Assembly: GCA_002705575.1 (NCBI GenBank)
Contig: PAHI01000076.1
Coordinates: 1,328-65,327, forward strand
Direction: 5' to 3'
DNA from: Fidelibacterota bacterium
Lineage (GTDB): Bacteria > Marinisomatota > Marinisomatia > SCGC-AAA003-L08 > GCA-002719095
DNA length: 64,000 nt
This document shows positions 37,607 to 49,470 of the stretch, piece by piece (the first letter of the stretch is position 1; every line of letters starts with the position of its first letter). The notes beneath the pieces are model-generated. The model saw nothing but the letters and a program-made list of their open reading frames with translations. It did not search any database and was not told the origin of the DNA. A program made the translations under genes and the position numbers.

Positions 37607-38543
37607 TAATATAAAAAATAAAGAATTAGGAAAAGGTATTGGCGCCTTAATTAAAGATTATTCTGAAAATCAGAACAATAAATCAAATTTATTCATTAAT
37701 ATTAATCAAATAGTTCCAAATAAGAATAATCCTCGTGAATATTTTGATAAAGAAAAGTTAGAACAATTAAAAGAATCAATATATCAGCATGGAATATTGC
37801 AGCCTTTAACTATTAGAAAAATAGATGATGATCAATATGAATTAATTTCTGGAGGAAGAAGGTTTGAGGCAATCAAACAGTTATCTGTAGAATATGAGGA
37901 TGTTAAATTTAAAAAAGTGCCTGTTTTTATAAAAGATGTTGATTCTGAATCTCTAATGACAGAGTTAGCGCTTATTGAAAATATTCAAAGGTCAGATTTA
38001 AATCCTGTTGAAGAAGCTTTTGCTTTTTCAAAGCTTAAGATTAATTTTAATATGAGTGATCAACAGATTGCTGATAGTGTTGGAAGAAGTAGGTCCACTA
38101 TTACAAATTCAATTCGCCTTTTAAATTTTATGAAAAATGTTAATGTTGGTAAAAAAATCATTGAAGCTTTGCAAACAGGAAATATTTATGGTACTGATTT
38201 TATTTATACGGCTGGCCACGCGAGGCCCTTGCTTGATTTGACGCCTGATATTCAGGAAAAAATATTTAATAAGACAATTCAAGGCCATCTGTCAGTTAGA
38301 AAAGTAGAGTTAGAAGCAAAAAAACATAAAATTCTTAAAAAATCATTATCTGATTTGGGAAATAAAAAAAGGGAAAGCGATGATTTTGATCAGTTAGTAG
38401 CTGTTTATAGAAGTAATTTGTCAGATTTTTTATCAACAAACATTGATATTAAAATCAATAAGAAGGGTAATGGTAAGCTGGTAATCCATTTTCAGAATGA
38501 CAAAGAACTTCAAAATATAATTAAAAATAAAATATTGAGATAG
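37599..38543 (+). CDS. parB: chromosome partitioning protein ParB
   Basis: A 314-residue ParB/Spo0J protein. The N-terminal tail ELGKGIGALI, where ParA contact is expected, is followed by the CTP-binding region (NPREYFDKEKLEQLKESI, LISGGRRFEA, LALIENIQRSDLNPVEEA), the helix-turn-helix (SDQQIADSVGRSRSTITNSI) and a C-terminal dimerisation region. The usual GERRxRA is GGRRFEA. No parS palindrome was seen near the operon. Confidence 0.95.
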   Translation: MNDNIKNKELGKGIGALIKDYSENQNNKSNLFININQIVPNKNNPREYFDKEKLEQLKESIYQHGILQPLTIRKIDDDQYELISGGRRFEAIKQLSVEYEDVKFKKVPVFIKDVDSESLMTELALIENIQRSDLNPVEEAFAFSKLKINFNMSDQQIADSVGRSRSTITNSIRLLNFMKNVNVGKKIIEALQTGNIYGTDFIYTAGHARPLLDLTPDIQEKIFNKTIQGHLSVRKVELEAKKHKILKKSLSDLGNKKRESDDFDQLVAVYRSNLSDFLSTNIDIKINKKGNGKLVIHFQNDKELQNIIKNKILR

Positions 38544-38554
38544 ATATTATTTAT

Positions 38555-39184
38555 ATGAAGTTTTTCAGAAAATTTATTTATCAATATTTAGATATATATG
38601 TAAACTCTTCAAAAGCGCAATTTAGTAGATCGTTTAGGATTTCTTATCCTCGTATTTTTTTTATAATTCTATTTATTTTTGGGAGTTTTTTATTTTTAGT
38701 AGTTCAATTTATATTTTTAAACTTTGATTATTCAATTGCAGATATAGATAATTATATTAATGAAAAAAGATTAGAATCTGAAACACGCATGATTGAATTG
38801 AGTAGTCCTATTAAGCAATCTAAACAATATTTTATTTCAAAGTCTATTACTGGCAATCATAATGGGGTAGATATAAGTGTTAAATTAAAAACTGAAATTT
38901 TTTCTTCTGCAGATGGAAAGGTTATTTACATTGGAGATGATAAAGTTTTTGGTAAAAATATAATTTTATCACATAAGAATAATTTTTATACATTTTATGG
39001 TCACCTTGATACTATATTTGTGAAATCACATCAATTTGTTAAAGACAAAGAGCTAATTGGTTTGGCTGGAGAAACAGGTAATGCAAGCGGTCCCCATTTA
39101 CATTTTGAGATTTGGGATGATTTGGGAGTATTAGATCCAAATGTTATAATAACCGAATTTAAGGAGAGAGATGTTACGCAATAA
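38555..39184 (+). CDS. membrane-anchored M23 (LytM) peptidase
   Basis: A 209-residue protein with one transmembrane helix at about 30-52 (RIFFIILFIFGSFLFLVV) and a C-terminal LytM domain. Zinc ligands are visible: H and D in NHNGVDI, and GPHLHFEIWD. Such peptidases cut peptide cross-links of peptidoglycan or activate amidases in the periplasm. All catalytic residues are kept, so it should be active. It overlaps the bactofilin gene by 14 bases, and M23-bactofilin pairs are known in cell-shape control. Confidence 0.9.
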   Translation: MKFFRKFIYQYLDIYVNSSKAQFSRSFRISYPRIFFIILFIFGSFLFLVVQFIFLNFDYSIADIDNYINEKRLESETRMIELSSPIKQSKQYFISKSITGNHNGVDISVKLKTEIFSSADGKVIYIGDDKVFGKNIILSHKNNFYTFYGHLDTIFVKSHQFVKDKELIGLAGETGNASGPHLHFEIWDDLGVLDPNVIITEFKERDVTQ

Positions 39185-39566
39185 TGATAATAATAAAATA
39201 AACTCCATATTAGGCCCTGAGGTTGAGATTAATGGAGACGTTAAAGCTGTTGGTAGTATCCTTATTTATGGCAGAATTAATGGGAATGTAATGTCTACAG
39301 GCACAATAACCACAGCAAAAAATTCTCACATAAAAGGTGATATTCAATCAGATAACGCAATAATAAGTGGTTATGTTGATGGAGATTTGAAAATTAATAA
39401 TAAAACTACCTTGGAAAAAGATTGTACATTGACTGGTAATTTAACAACATCTATAGTTGTTGTTGAAGAAGGAGCTTCTTTTGAAGGTTTATGCAATATG
39501 CTTGGTTCTAATAATCAAGAAATTTTATTAAATAAAGATGATTTAGATACTGATGAAACTTACTAG
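39171..39566 (+). CDS. bactofilin family cytoskeletal protein
   Basis: A 131-residue bactofilin (DUF583) with the central right-handed beta-helix. Repeats such as INGDVKAVGSILIYGRINGN, GTITTAKNSHIKGDIQSDN and GYVDGDLKINNKTTLE are typical, and short disordered tails flank the core. Bactofilins form nucleotide-free filaments that position cell-wall enzymes and, in Myxococcus, ParAB. Both possible partners are next to it here. Confidence 0.92.
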   Translation: MLRNNDNNKINSILGPEVEINGDVKAVGSILIYGRINGNVMSTGTITTAKNSHIKGDIQSDNAIISGYVDGDLKINNKTTLEKDCTLTGNLTTSIVVVEEGASFEGLCNMLGSNNQEILLNKDDLDTDETY

Positions 39567-39576
39567 CGTTTTATAA

Positions 39577-39771
39577 ATGAGTTTGAAAAATAATTGGGTC
39601 CAATATTCAAATTATGGATTTCAAATTGTAGCTACACTGTTATTTTTTGGATACATAGGTTATTATTTAGGCAGCATTTTTATTGATAAGTTTGTTTTAT
39701 TTATAACATCAGGGCTATTATTTGGTGCGTGTGTTTCTTTATACCATTTATGGGTTTCAATATTTAAGTAA
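39577..39771 (+). CDS. AtpZ/AtpI-like membrane protein
   Basis: A 64-residue two-helix protein (GFQIVATLLFFGYIGYYLGS and FVLFITSGLLFGACVSLYHL). The G-x-x-x-G-Y-x-L-G pattern after helix 1 and the location just before the ATP synthase genes match AtpZ/DUF3388-type accessory proteins, which help assemble or supply ions to the Fo part. The stop is directly followed by the next ATG. Confidence 0.75.
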   Translation: MSLKNNWVQYSNYGFQIVATLLFFGYIGYYLGSIFIDKFVLFITSGLLFGACVSLYHLWVSIFK

Positions 39772-40056
39772 ATGTGGCCTGTTTTCGCACTATTGTTTTT
39801 AATAACCTCTTTTTTTTTTAGTTGTACAAAATTATTCTTATCAAGTTATATAAAAAATCCTTTAAAATATATGCATCTTCAAATTAGATACTTTGGTGTT
39901 AAAGTTCTTATTTCAGGGTCTTTTGTATGTTTTTTATGCATTTACAACGAAGATTTGAAGAAGGAGTTGATTATAGCTGGATTGTTGAATTTTATTGTTT
40001 GTCACTTTATAGAAGGATTTGTTTTTCAAAAAAAAATTACTAATGGGAATAGTTAA
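39772..40056 (+). CDS. ATP synthase subunit I-like membrane protein
   Basis: A 94-residue membrane protein with about three hydrophobic segments (FALLFLITSFFFSC, VLISGSFVCFLCIY, LIIAGLLNFIVCHFIEG). Position between the AtpZ-like gene and atpB, and the C-terminal layout, suggest an AtpI-type c-ring assembly helper, though sequence resemblance is weak. It overlaps the long form of atpB by 38 bases. Confidence 0.6.
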   Translation: MWPVFALLFLITSFFFSCTKLFLSSYIKNPLKYMHLQIRYFGVKVLISGSFVCFLCIYNEDLKKELIIAGLLNFIVCHFIEGFVFQKKITNGNS

Positions 40057-41044
40057 TTTAATTTTTAAATTTTTTATATTAATTATAACGTTTAATATTG
40101 GTTTCAATGCAGATAATAATGCTCCTTTTGGTGATGTGTTATTACATCATGTGACAAACGATACTTCAGAAAATTATTGTGAAAATTCAGATGGAAAAAA
40201 GCTTTCTAATATTCAAAATAGATCAGAATGTCTATCTATACAAGGTAATGAGTGGAAAGGCGGGGTTTATTTAAAAATACCTAAAATTTTTGGTGTAGAT
40301 TTATCTATAACAAAACATGTTATTTTAATTTGGGCTGTTTCTTTTTTAGTTGTTTTGTTGGCATTATTGGGTACTTCAAGATATCGTAATAATAAGAATG
40401 CACTTCCTTCTAAATTTTCGGGACTTTTTGAAATTTTAATTGAATTTGTGAGGAATGATCTTGTTATTCCTAATATTGGCAAAGGTCACGCTAATCGCTG
40501 GACTCCTTTAATTGCCACCTTTTTCTTATTTATTCTCATATCTAATTTTTTAGGGTTAATTCCATTTCTTGAGTTCTTGCCAGGAGGAAGCGGAACAATA
40601 ACAGGTAATTTTGCAGTAACAAGCGCATTGGCAGTAATTACTTTTTTTGCAATTATTATTGCAGGTACTATAAAGCACGGGTTCTTAGGTCATTGGAAAA
40701 ATATGATTCCAGGAGGATTGCCTGCACCGGTGTTATTAATTTTAATTCCTGTAGAGATAATGGGTATGTTTATAAAACCTTTAGCTCTTATTTTAAGATT
40801 AGGCGCAAATATGACGGCTGGCCATATTGGTATGGTTGCGATTTTCGGTCTTCCAATTTTAATCGGAAAACCTCCAGAATTGGGTGGGTTTGGTGTAGAA
40901 ATCGGTTTTGTGGCAGGTTTTATTTCAGTTGTTTTAAATACAGCACTATATTTTTTAGAAATGATAGTATGCTTGGTCCAGGCTTATGTGTTTGCATTAC
41001 TATCTTCAGTTTTTATAGGTATGGCGATTCACGCAGAACATTAA
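40019..41044 (+). CDS. atpB: ATP synthase subunit a
   Basis: A 341-residue Fo subunit a. The conserved helix LALILRLGANMTAGHIGM carries the essential Arg, and ALYFLEMIVCLVQAYVFALL is the last conserved helix. Together with the c-ring it forms the proton path. The first about 90 residues are longer than usual, with a signal-like helix and a periplasmic stretch holding C54 and C71. The Met at residue 9 (40043) is an alternative start that would reduce the overlap with the upstream gene. Confidence 0.95.
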   Translation: MFFKKKLLMGIVNLIFKFFILIITFNIGFNADNNAPFGDVLLHHVTNDTSENYCENSDGKKLSNIQNRSECLSIQGNEWKGGVYLKIPKIFGVDLSITKHVILIWAVSFLVVLLALLGTSRYRNNKNALPSKFSGLFEILIEFVRNDLVIPNIGKGHANRWTPLIATFFLFILISNFLGLIPFLEFLPGGSGTITGNFAVTSALAVITFFAIIIAGTIKHGFLGHWKNMIPGGLPAPVLLILIPVEIMGMFIKPLALILRLGANMTAGHIGMVAIFGLPILIGKPPELGGFGVEIGFVAGFISVVLNTALYFLEMIVCLVQAYVFALLSSVFIGMAIHAEH

Positions 41045-41058
41045 AAAGGAGAATAAAA

Positions 41059-41373
41059 ATGTTAAAAATAAATAAAATAATAATGGTTGGTATTGCTTTG
41101 TTTGGTACTGCCTTAGGTGCAGAAGCTGCTGACCCAGTAGCAGTAGCAGCAGCAGGTTCAGTAACAAAAGGGCTTGCAGCATTAGGTGCTGGTTTAGCAG
41201 TTGTTGGAGCAGGCTTAGGTATTGGAAAAATCTTTAGCTCAGCAGCAGAAGCAACAGCTAGGCAGCCTGAGGCAGCGAATGAAATTAGAAGTACAGTAAA
41301 TTTACCGCTATTTCTTCTTGAAGGGGTTGGTATTATTGCTTTAGTAGTTTGCTTACTAACTGTAGTTCTTTAA
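41059..41373 (+). CDS. atpE: ATP synthase subunit c
   Basis: A 104-residue proteolipid, with the best ribosome site in the operon (AAAAAGGAG) setting the start at 41059. The N-terminal about 24 residues (MVGIALFGTALGAEA) look like a removable leader. Two helices follow; the loop is ARQPEA and the proton-carrying Glu is in FLLEGVGIIALV. There is no Gln in helix 1 and no Ser/Thr after the Glu, so it is predicted to use protons, not sodium. Confidence 0.95.
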   Translation: MLKINKIIMVGIALFGTALGAEAADPVAVAAAGSVTKGLAALGAGLAVVGAGLGIGKIFSSAAEATARQPEAANEIRSTVNLPLFLLEGVGIIALVVCLLTVVL

Positions 41374-41375
41374 TA

Positions 41376-41933
41376 ATGATTAAAAATATATTTTTTTTAA
41401 TCACAGCTTTTAGCTTTTCTTTTGCAGGAGAAAATGCATCTTGGATGACTAGTTGGATTTTACCTAGTCCGGGTATTTTCATTTGGACTTTAATTACATT
41501 CTTTATTGTTCTTGCAATTTTAAGATGGAAGGCGTGGGCTCCATTAATGAAAGCTTTAGATGATAGAGAAAGAAAAATATCTAGAGCCCTAGAAGCCGCT
41601 AGTAAGGCAAAAGAAGAGGCTCAAAAAGTTTCTTCAGATTATGAAGAAATGATTGCAAAAGCAGAGTCTGAAAAACAAGAAATACTTGCTCAGGCAAAGC
41701 AAGATGCAGATTCCTTAAGAGAGAAAAAAGAATCAGAGGCAGATGCTAAATGCAATGACATGCTTGATAAAGCTAAAAAAGAAATTGAAGCAGAAAAAGC
41801 AAAGGCATTGAAAGAAATTAAATCTGTAGCGGTTAATCTTTCTGTTGAGACAGCGTCTAAAATCATTAAGAAAAATCTAGATTCAGATGATAATAGAAAA
41901 ATAGCTCAAGAAACAATTAATAATATTAATTAG
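41376..41933 (+). CDS. atpF: ATP synthase subunit b
   Basis: A 185-residue stator subunit. ATG at 41376, three bases after the atpE stop, is the preferred start; the open frame extends upstream only within atpE. A signal-like N-terminus (FFLITAFSFSFAGE) precedes the membrane helix (FIWTLITFFIVLAILRW), then comes a long charged coiled coil (about 55-160) rich in Ala, Lys and Glu as expected. Confidence 0.94.
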   Translation: MIKNIFFLITAFSFSFAGENASWMTSWILPSPGIFIWTLITFFIVLAILRWKAWAPLMKALDDRERKISRALEAASKAKEEAQKVSSDYEEMIAKAESEKQEILAQAKQDADSLREKKESEADAKCNDMLDKAKKEIEAEKAKALKEIKSVAVNLSVETASKIIKKNLDSDDNRKIAQETINNIN

Positions 41934-41935
41934 AA

Positions 41936-42475
41936 ATGGAAAATAAGCAATTGGTCAAAAAGTATGCTCTTTCTCTTTATCAAATAGGACAAAAAGAGAA
42001 TGTATCAGATGAAATCCAGAAAGGAGTTCGTTTAGTAGCTTCTTTATACAAAGATAGTAGCACTTTCCGTTACTTTCTGCTAACAAAGAAAATAGCAGAT
42101 AATGATAAAAAGAAAATACTATCAGATATTTTAAAGGATTTGTGTTCTCATTATGTTCTTGAACTGATGTTTATTACTATAGATAAGGGAGATATTAAAT
42201 CATTGAGAGCTATTATTGATCGTTTTTTCGTAGCAGTCAATAGTGAGTCTGATGTAATACCTGTTAGAATCATTACATCCAGTGCGCTAGATAATGATGA
42301 AAGGCAGGCTTTAATTGCAAACATTGAATCCAAATTAAATAAAAAAATTAGTGCAAAAAACGAGGTAGATCCAAAAATAATAGGTGGAGTCAAATTAATG
42401 ATTGGCAATAAAGTTGTAGATGGATCAATAAGTCATCAATTGAAGAAAATTAAATATACACTTGAACAAGTGTAA
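41936..42475 (+). CDS. atpH: ATP synthase subunit delta
   Basis: A 179-residue F1 delta subunit: N-terminal helical bundle (LVKKYALSLYQIGQKENV) and C-terminal VDPKIIGGVKLMIGNKVVDGS, the family signature. It links the peripheral stalk to F1. It starts two bases after atpF. Confidence 0.94.
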   Translation: MENKQLVKKYALSLYQIGQKENVSDEIQKGVRLVASLYKDSSTFRYFLLTKKIADNDKKKILSDILKDLCSHYVLELMFITIDKGDIKSLRAIIDRFFVAVNSESDVIPVRIITSSALDNDERQALIANIESKLNKKISAKNEVDPKIIGGVKLMIGNKVVDGSISHQLKKIKYTLEQV

Positions 42476-42490
42476 AATACAGGAGTTGAA

Positions 42491-44008
42491 ATGGAGATAA
42501 ATACACAGGAAATCTCATCCATATTAAAAGAAAAGTTAAATGAATATAAAGCTGATATAGATGTTGCTGAAGTAGGCGAAGTTCGCATGGTTGGTGATGG
42601 AGTAGCTCGTATTCATGGTTTAGAAAACGTATTATCATCAGAGCTTTTAGAGTTCCCTAATAATGTTATGGGGATGGCTCTTAACTTAGAAGAAGATGAA
42701 GTAGGGGCTGTATTATTTGGTGATAGTAGATTAGTAAAAGAAGGAGATTTAGTTAAAAGAACGGGTAAAGTAGTAGAGATAGGAGTTGGTAAGGAATTTT
42801 TAGGAAGGGTAATTAATCCTTTAGGTCAGCCTGTTGATGGTAAAGGTGAAATTAAATTTACTGAAACGTTACCAGTAGAACGAAAAGCTAAGGGTGTGAT
42901 TTCAAGACACCCCGTACATGAGCCTCTTCAAACTGGTTTAAAAGCAGTTGATGCAATGATTCCAATTGGGCGTGGTCAGCGTGAATTGATTATTGGAGAC
43001 AGGCAGACTGGCAAGACAGCGGTTGCGATTGATGCCATTATTAATCAAAAAGAAACTCATAATACAGATAAACCTGTGTACTGTATTTATGTTGCTGTTG
43101 GTCAGAAGGAGTCAACAGTTGCAAGGGTTGTAGCTGAACTTGAGAATAGTGGTGCAATGGAATATACAACTGTTATTACTGCTAGTGCGATGGAGCCTGC
43201 TCCTCAATTGTTTTTAGCACCTTATACTGGAGCCACTTTAGGGGAATATTTCCAAGATAATGGTATGCATGCTTTAGTTGTGTATGATGATTTATCTAAA
43301 CATGCTGCAGCCTATAGACAGATGTCTCTTTTATTAAGAAGGCCACCTGGAAGAGAGGCTTATCCTGGTGATGTATTCTATTTACATAGTAGATTATTAG
43401 AAAGAGCAGCAAAATTGAGCGAAGATTTAGGTAGCGGCTCATTAACTGCGCTTCCAATAATTGAAACTCAAGAAGGAGATGTCTCAGCTTATATCCCAAC
43501 TAACGTTATCTCTATTACTGATGGTCAGATATATTTAGAAAATAATTTATTTAATTCTGGACAAAGGCCAGCAGTTGATGTAGGTTTATCAGTTTCAAGA
43601 GTTGGTGGAGCTGCACAAATCAAAGCAATGAAAAAAACAGCTGGAACATTAAAGCTAGATTTAGCACAGTTTAGAGAGTTAGAGGCATTTGCAAAATTTG
43701 GTTCAGATTTAGATAAAACTACTCAAGATCAATTAACTAGAGGTGCAAGACTGATGCAGATATTAAAACAAAAACAGTATAGTCCTGTTTCAGTAGAAAA
43801 GCAGGTTGCTATTATCTTTGCTGGCACGAATGGCTACTTAGATGAAATTGATGAATCTAGAGTAGGAGAATTTGAAGAAAAATTTATGGATTATTTAGAT
43901 TCTTCATGTTCAGATATAATGTCAAACATTAAACAGAGTGGTGAATTATCTGATGATGATAAAAATAGTTTAAAAGATAAAATCGAAGGATTTGTTAAAG
44001 GCTTTTAA
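42491..44008 (+). CDS. atpA: ATP synthase subunit alpha
   Basis: A 505-residue F1 alpha with P-loop [43 protein letters not shown] and the alpha signature [14 protein letters not shown]. An AGGAG site sits seven bases upstream. The stop codon shares one base with atpG. Full length. Confidence 0.97.
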   Translation: MEINTQEISSILKEKLNEYKADIDVAEVGEVRMVGDGVARIHGLENVLSSELLEFPNNVMGMALNLEEDEVGAVLFGDSRLVKEGDLVKRTGKVVEIGVGKEFLGRVINPLGQPVDGKGEIKFTETLPVERKAKGVISRHPVHEPLQTGLKAVDAMIPIGRGQRELIIGDRQTGKTAVAIDAIINQKETHNTDKPVYCIYVAVGQKESTVARVVAELENSGAMEYTTVITASAMEPAPQLFLAPYTGATLGEYFQDNGMHALVVYDDLSKHAAAYRQMSLLLRRPPGREAYPGDVFYLHSRLLERAAKLSEDLGSGSLTALPIIETQEGDVSAYIPTNVISITDGQIYLENNLFNSGQRPAVDVGLSVSRVGGAAQIKAMKKTAGTLKLDLAQFRELEAFAKFGSDLDKTTQDQLTRGARLMQILKQKQYSPVSVEKQVAIIFAGTNGYLDEIDESRVGEFEEKFMDYLDSSCSDIMSNIKQSGELSDDDKNSLKDKIEGFVKGF

Positions 44009-44868
44009 TGGCAAACTTAAAAGATATACGAAATAAAATTAAATCTGTAAAAAGTATACAGCAAGTTACCAAAGCAATGAAAATGGTTGCAGCTGCTAAG
44101 CTTAGAAAGTCTCAAGAAAGTATGGAAAAAACAAGACCATATTCAGGCTCAATTAAAGATACCATTAACTCTATTCTTCCTGATATCAATCGTAGTTTGT
44201 TGCCTATTTTAGATAGTAGGCCGGTTAAAAAATCTTTATTTGTAGCAATTTCTGCTGATAGAGGTATGGCAGGAGGCTTTAATGCCAATGTGATTAAGAG
44301 GACCGAAAAAGAGATTAATGAATTTGGTAAAAATAAATCAGAATTAATTTGTATTGGTAAGAAGGCTTATGATCATTTTAAAACTAGAGACTATAATATT
44401 GTAAAGTTTCATTTAGATTTTTGGAGTGATTTAAAGTTTAATGCTGCAAAATCAATTGGTGATGACATAGTTGAGAGATATAGAAATAAAGAGATTGATT
44501 CTGTGCATTTTATTTATAATGAATTTAAAAGTGTTGCGTCACAGATTATTCGATCAGAAAAATTATTTCCTCTAGAATATCATTCAGTAGACAATGAGGA
44601 TCATATTGTTAATAAAGATTTTATTCCATCTAAAGATGAAATTGTGAGAACATTAATCCCCAAATATATTAATGTGCAAATATGGCAATATTTTTTAGAA
44701 TCAAATGCATCTGAGCAGGCGGCAAGAATGTTAGCGATGGAAAATGCAACTGATAATGCAGGAGAAATGATATCAGATTTAAGTTTAGAATACAATAAAG
44801 CAAGGCAAGCTGCAATAACAACAGAAATTATTGAAATTGTAAGTGGTGCAAATGCTTTGGAAGCATAA
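44008..44868 (+). CDS. atpG: ATP synthase subunit gamma
   Basis: A 286-residue rotor subunit with the conserved N-terminus LKDIRNKIKSVKSIQQVTKA MKMVAAAKLRKSQ region, SADRGMAGGFNANV, and the C-terminal helix RQAAITTEIIEIVSGANAL. Full length; overlaps atpA by one base. Confidence 0.96.
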   Translation: MANLKDIRNKIKSVKSIQQVTKAMKMVAAAKLRKSQESMEKTRPYSGSIKDTINSILPDINRSLLPILDSRPVKKSLFVAISADRGMAGGFNANVIKRTEKEINEFGKNKSELICIGKKAYDHFKTRDYNIVKFHLDFWSDLKFNAAKSIGDDIVERYRNKEIDSVHFIYNEFKSVASQIIRSEKLFPLEYHSVDNEDHIVNKDFIPSKDEIVRTLIPKYINVQIWQYFLESNASEQAARMLAMENATDNAGEMISDLSLEYNKARQAAITTEIIEIVSGANALEA

Positions 44869-46658
<1,790 letters not shown>

Positions 46659-46666
<8 letters not shown>

Positions 46667-47546
46667 ATACTTCTATAGCATTTTTGATTACTTCAACATC
46701 AATAGATGTTGTACCTTTTAATTCACCATCTATATTAAGTAAATCTTTACCTTTTGTTTTTAAAGAAAATTTTGGGATTTGATAATATTTTACATTTGGG
46801 TCTGTTATATGTGTTCCCTTAAATAATTTTGGAAGTGTTTTAAAAAGTACAGTCCGAGAAAGATTACCTTTAACAACTATTAAGTCAAGTAATCCATCAT
46901 TTACTTGTGCGTTAGGAGCCATAAACATTCCCTTTCCAACATATTTAGTGTTGCATGCAATAATAAATGTAAATTTCTTCGTGTATTTTTTGTCATTCAC
47001 TAATAGCGTAGCTTCATGATTTTTCTTTTTTATAATTTCAGCTAAACTAACTATAGTATATCTACTTGGTCCCAACCAACGGAATTTTTCAGCATTGATA
47101 CCAATATCAGTGACAAGGCCCCAACCTATTAAATTTATAGAGTATATGATATCATTAGGAGTTTTAACTTTTATTACATCAACAGATCTTTTTTTAAAAT
47201 GTAATATTTTTTTTAGCATATGTATGGGATCTATATTATTAAAATCATATAAAAATGAATTTCCTGATCCAGTAGGGATTATTCCAATTGGAACTTTTTC
47301 TTTCTTTTTTCTAATCATTAAGCCAGTTACAATTTCATGAAAAGTACCATCTCCTCCAAGCATAAATATTGCGTTATACTTTTTTAGGTCTAGTTTTTTG
47401 ATAATATCTATAGCGTGATTTTTATGATGTGTTTCAAATGAATCAAAGGTTATTTTGTTCATTTTTAGAATAGGCTTAATAGAATTGAAGATATTAGTAG
47501 CTTTCTTTTTTCCGCTATTAGGATTAATTATAATTACAACATTCAT
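46659..47546 (-). CDS. diacylglycerol kinase family lipid kinase
   Basis: A 295-residue DAGK-catalytic-domain protein. INPNSGKKKA, MLGGDGTFHEIVTGL and IGIIPTGSGNSFLYDF are the nucleotide and substrate motifs of the YegS/DgkB/sphingosine-kinase group. It would phosphorylate a lipid alcohol such as diacylglycerol at the membrane. It overlaps the DUF3108 gene by four bases. Confidence 0.88.
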
Positions 47547-48226
47547 TTTATGTTTTTTAATAGCATTGTCATTTTTCCATTTTTAGTAATATTCTCTATT
47601 CTTATAGGAATTTTAAGATAATCATTTGAAAACCATATTTTCATACTTCCCTTATTTCGTAATAATTTGCCATTTTTGGATTCTGGTATGATTACTATGC
47701 ATTCATAGGTTCCAATAGGTGAAGATATTTTTTCTATGGTTTTTGCTATCACTCTCACATCTTTTAGCTTGTCATTATCATAAGTGGTGAATTCGAAGAT
47801 ATCTGATATTTTTATATTTTGACTTCTTAAGTAATATATAGAGCTTAACGGATCAAATACTATTCCCGGAATCTTTATTTTCTTAGTATTTGAAATAGCA
47901 TTTAATGAATCATAATTAATCTTTGATTTAAAGAGTTTTTTTTTGCCATTTTGATTAATTTTTTTTATTACTTCAATCGTTGAAAAATCTGCCTGATTAA
48001 ATAAAATGTCAACATTATCTCTTATTTTATAGAGGTTATCTACTAACCAATTTGTTTTAGTAATTGAATTTAAATGATAAATTTCGGAGTTATTGAGGGT
48101 GTCTTTTTTAATAGATAAAATAGCTTCACCTGCATTTATACCCATGAAGGTTATATCATAAAAAAGAGTTTCATTATTAAATCCGATTATTAAACCTAAG
48201 CATAGTGTTGAAAATTTAAGCTTCAT
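47543..48226 (-). CDS. DUF3108 domain protein
   Basis: A 227-residue exported protein with a short signal segment (FSTLCLGLIIGF). FMGINAGEAILSIKK near the start, VFDPLSSIYYLRSQNI and IGTYECIVIIPES in the second half follow the DUF3108 pattern, a family of periplasmic beta-rich proteins of unknown function. It overlaps both neighbours (waaA by 11 bases, lipid kinase by 4), tying it to LPS/lipid genes. Confidence 0.78.
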   Translation of the reverse strand: MKLKFSTLCLGLIIGFNNETLFYDITFMGINAGEAILSIKKDTLNNSEIYHLNSITKTNWLVDNLYKIRDNVDILFNQADFSTIEVIKKINQNGKKKLFKSKINYDSLNAISNTKKIKIPGIVFDPLSSIYYLRSQNIKISDIFEFTTYDNDKLKDVRVIAKTIEKISSPIGTYECIVIIPESKNGKLLRNKGSMKIWFSNDYLKIPIRIENITKNGKMTMLLKNIK

Positions 48227-49469
48227 ATATTCTATTAATTAGTTTGTTAAAGTCATCATTTTTCCCTTTGAATAGTTTAGTGATTTTCTCTCTATTTTTA
48301 ATAAGGAAACCATTATTTTCTATATTTGTAAAATCAGTAAAATCAGCTGAATTATATATGATTTTACTCAATTTATGTTTTTTTAATTTTATTGCCTCAT
48401 CTAATAAACTTATATTCGGTCCATATGATACGTAGCATCCTTGTAAAGCTGGCTCAGATATATTATGTACGCCAGTACTAAATCCACATCCTACATATGC
48501 TAAAGGAGCATATTTATATAAATCTAATAAATCTCCAACTTTATCATAAATGATACAATTTAATTTTACATTTTCTGGTTTAGTAGTATTGTTTTTATGA
48601 TTTATATTTGTAATTCGATCAACTTTTAATCGAAGCTCTTTAATATCTGCAATTATGCTATTAATAAATTTTTGATTTATTTCATGAGGAACTATAATGA
48701 GATTAAATTTATCGAGTTTTGTGTTCTTTATCGATTCTAGTATGACACTCCAATCATGTCTATCGATGCTACCTAATACTATATTTTTCTTTTTTAAAAG
48801 ATTATCTATACCAGGAATTCTAGTGTTTTTAAGGATGTGATATTTAATTTGCTCAAATCGTGTGTCTTTAAAAGTTAAAATGTTGGTTGTTTCGAAGTTT
48901 GCAATGAACCGTTTTTTTATTTCATCAGAGGGAACAATTATAATATCAATTTGATGAAATAGCCATTTATGAAAGCCCTTAAAAACTGGCCTTAATCTAG
49001 AGGAATTTGATTTTAGATTAGCATTAATATAAATAATTTTAATTTTAAATAGTTTTGCAAAAAAAATATGATGAGGCCAAATATCATGTCGATTTATTAT
49101 ATATTTTTTTGGAGCTATTTTTTTAAAAAAATAGTATGCTGACCATGGGAAATCAAAAGGGTGGTAGCAACAGGCATCAAATAATTTAGATTTTTTTTCT
49201 TTATTATATATGGTAGGAGAGAAAAAGGTTTGCAAAATAGGTTGATTGACGCTTCTTTTTCTTAATAGTGGTTTTATTTGTTCAAATTCTCCAGCTGATG
49301 CTGCATGGAATATAATTGGATTTTTAAGGTTCGTGTTTAATGCAGATTGAATTGTTTTATTTTGCATCATTAGGTGAGCTCTAATTTTTTTGTTAAATAG
49401 AGAAATTATTAAAATAATTATAAAAATTAAAGGTGATAAAAAAAAGTAAATTATATAAAGGGGGTGCAT
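48216..49469 (-). CDS. waaA: Kdo transferase WaaA (KdtA)
   Basis: A 417-residue membrane-anchored GT-B glycosyltransferase: N-terminal helix (LIFIIILIISLF), HAASAGEFEQIKPLL with the catalytic Glu, INRHDIWPHH, IVLGSIDRHDW and YVGCGFSTGVHNISEPALQG. WaaA attaches Kdo to the lipid A precursor. The family match is distant, with N-rich insertions, but all key segments are in order. A kdsC-like gene lies just upstream. Confidence 0.88.
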   Translation of the reverse strand: MHPLYIIYFFLSPLIFIIILIISLFNKKIRAHLMMQNKTIQSALNTNLKNPIIFHAASAGEFEQIKPLLRKRSVNQPILQTFFSPTIYNKEKKSKLFDACCYHPFDFPWSAYYFFKKIAPKKYIINRHDIWPHHIFFAKLFKIKIIYINANLKSNSSRLRPVFKGFHKWLFHQIDIIIVPSDEIKKRFIANFETTNILTFKDTRFEQIKYHILKNTRIPGIDNLLKKKNIVLGSIDRHDWSVILESIKNTKLDKFNLIIVPHEINQKFINSIIADIKELRLKVDRITNINHKNNTTKPENVKLNCIIYDKVGDLLDLYKYAPLAYVGCGFSTGVHNISEPALQGCYVSYGPNISLLDEAIKLKKHKLSKIIYNSADFTDFTNIENNGFLIKNREKITKLFKGKNDDFNKLINRIYEA

Positions 49470-49470
49470 T

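Noticed and set aside
36699..39200. parS centromere site near parAB
   Set aside because: I looked for the TGTTTCACGTGAAACA-type palindrome and saw none; parS may lie outside the window.
40693..41373. 226-residue ORF containing subunit c
   Set aside because: The upstream part is an out-of-frame shadow of atpB; the real subunit c starts at 41059 behind AAAAAGGAG.
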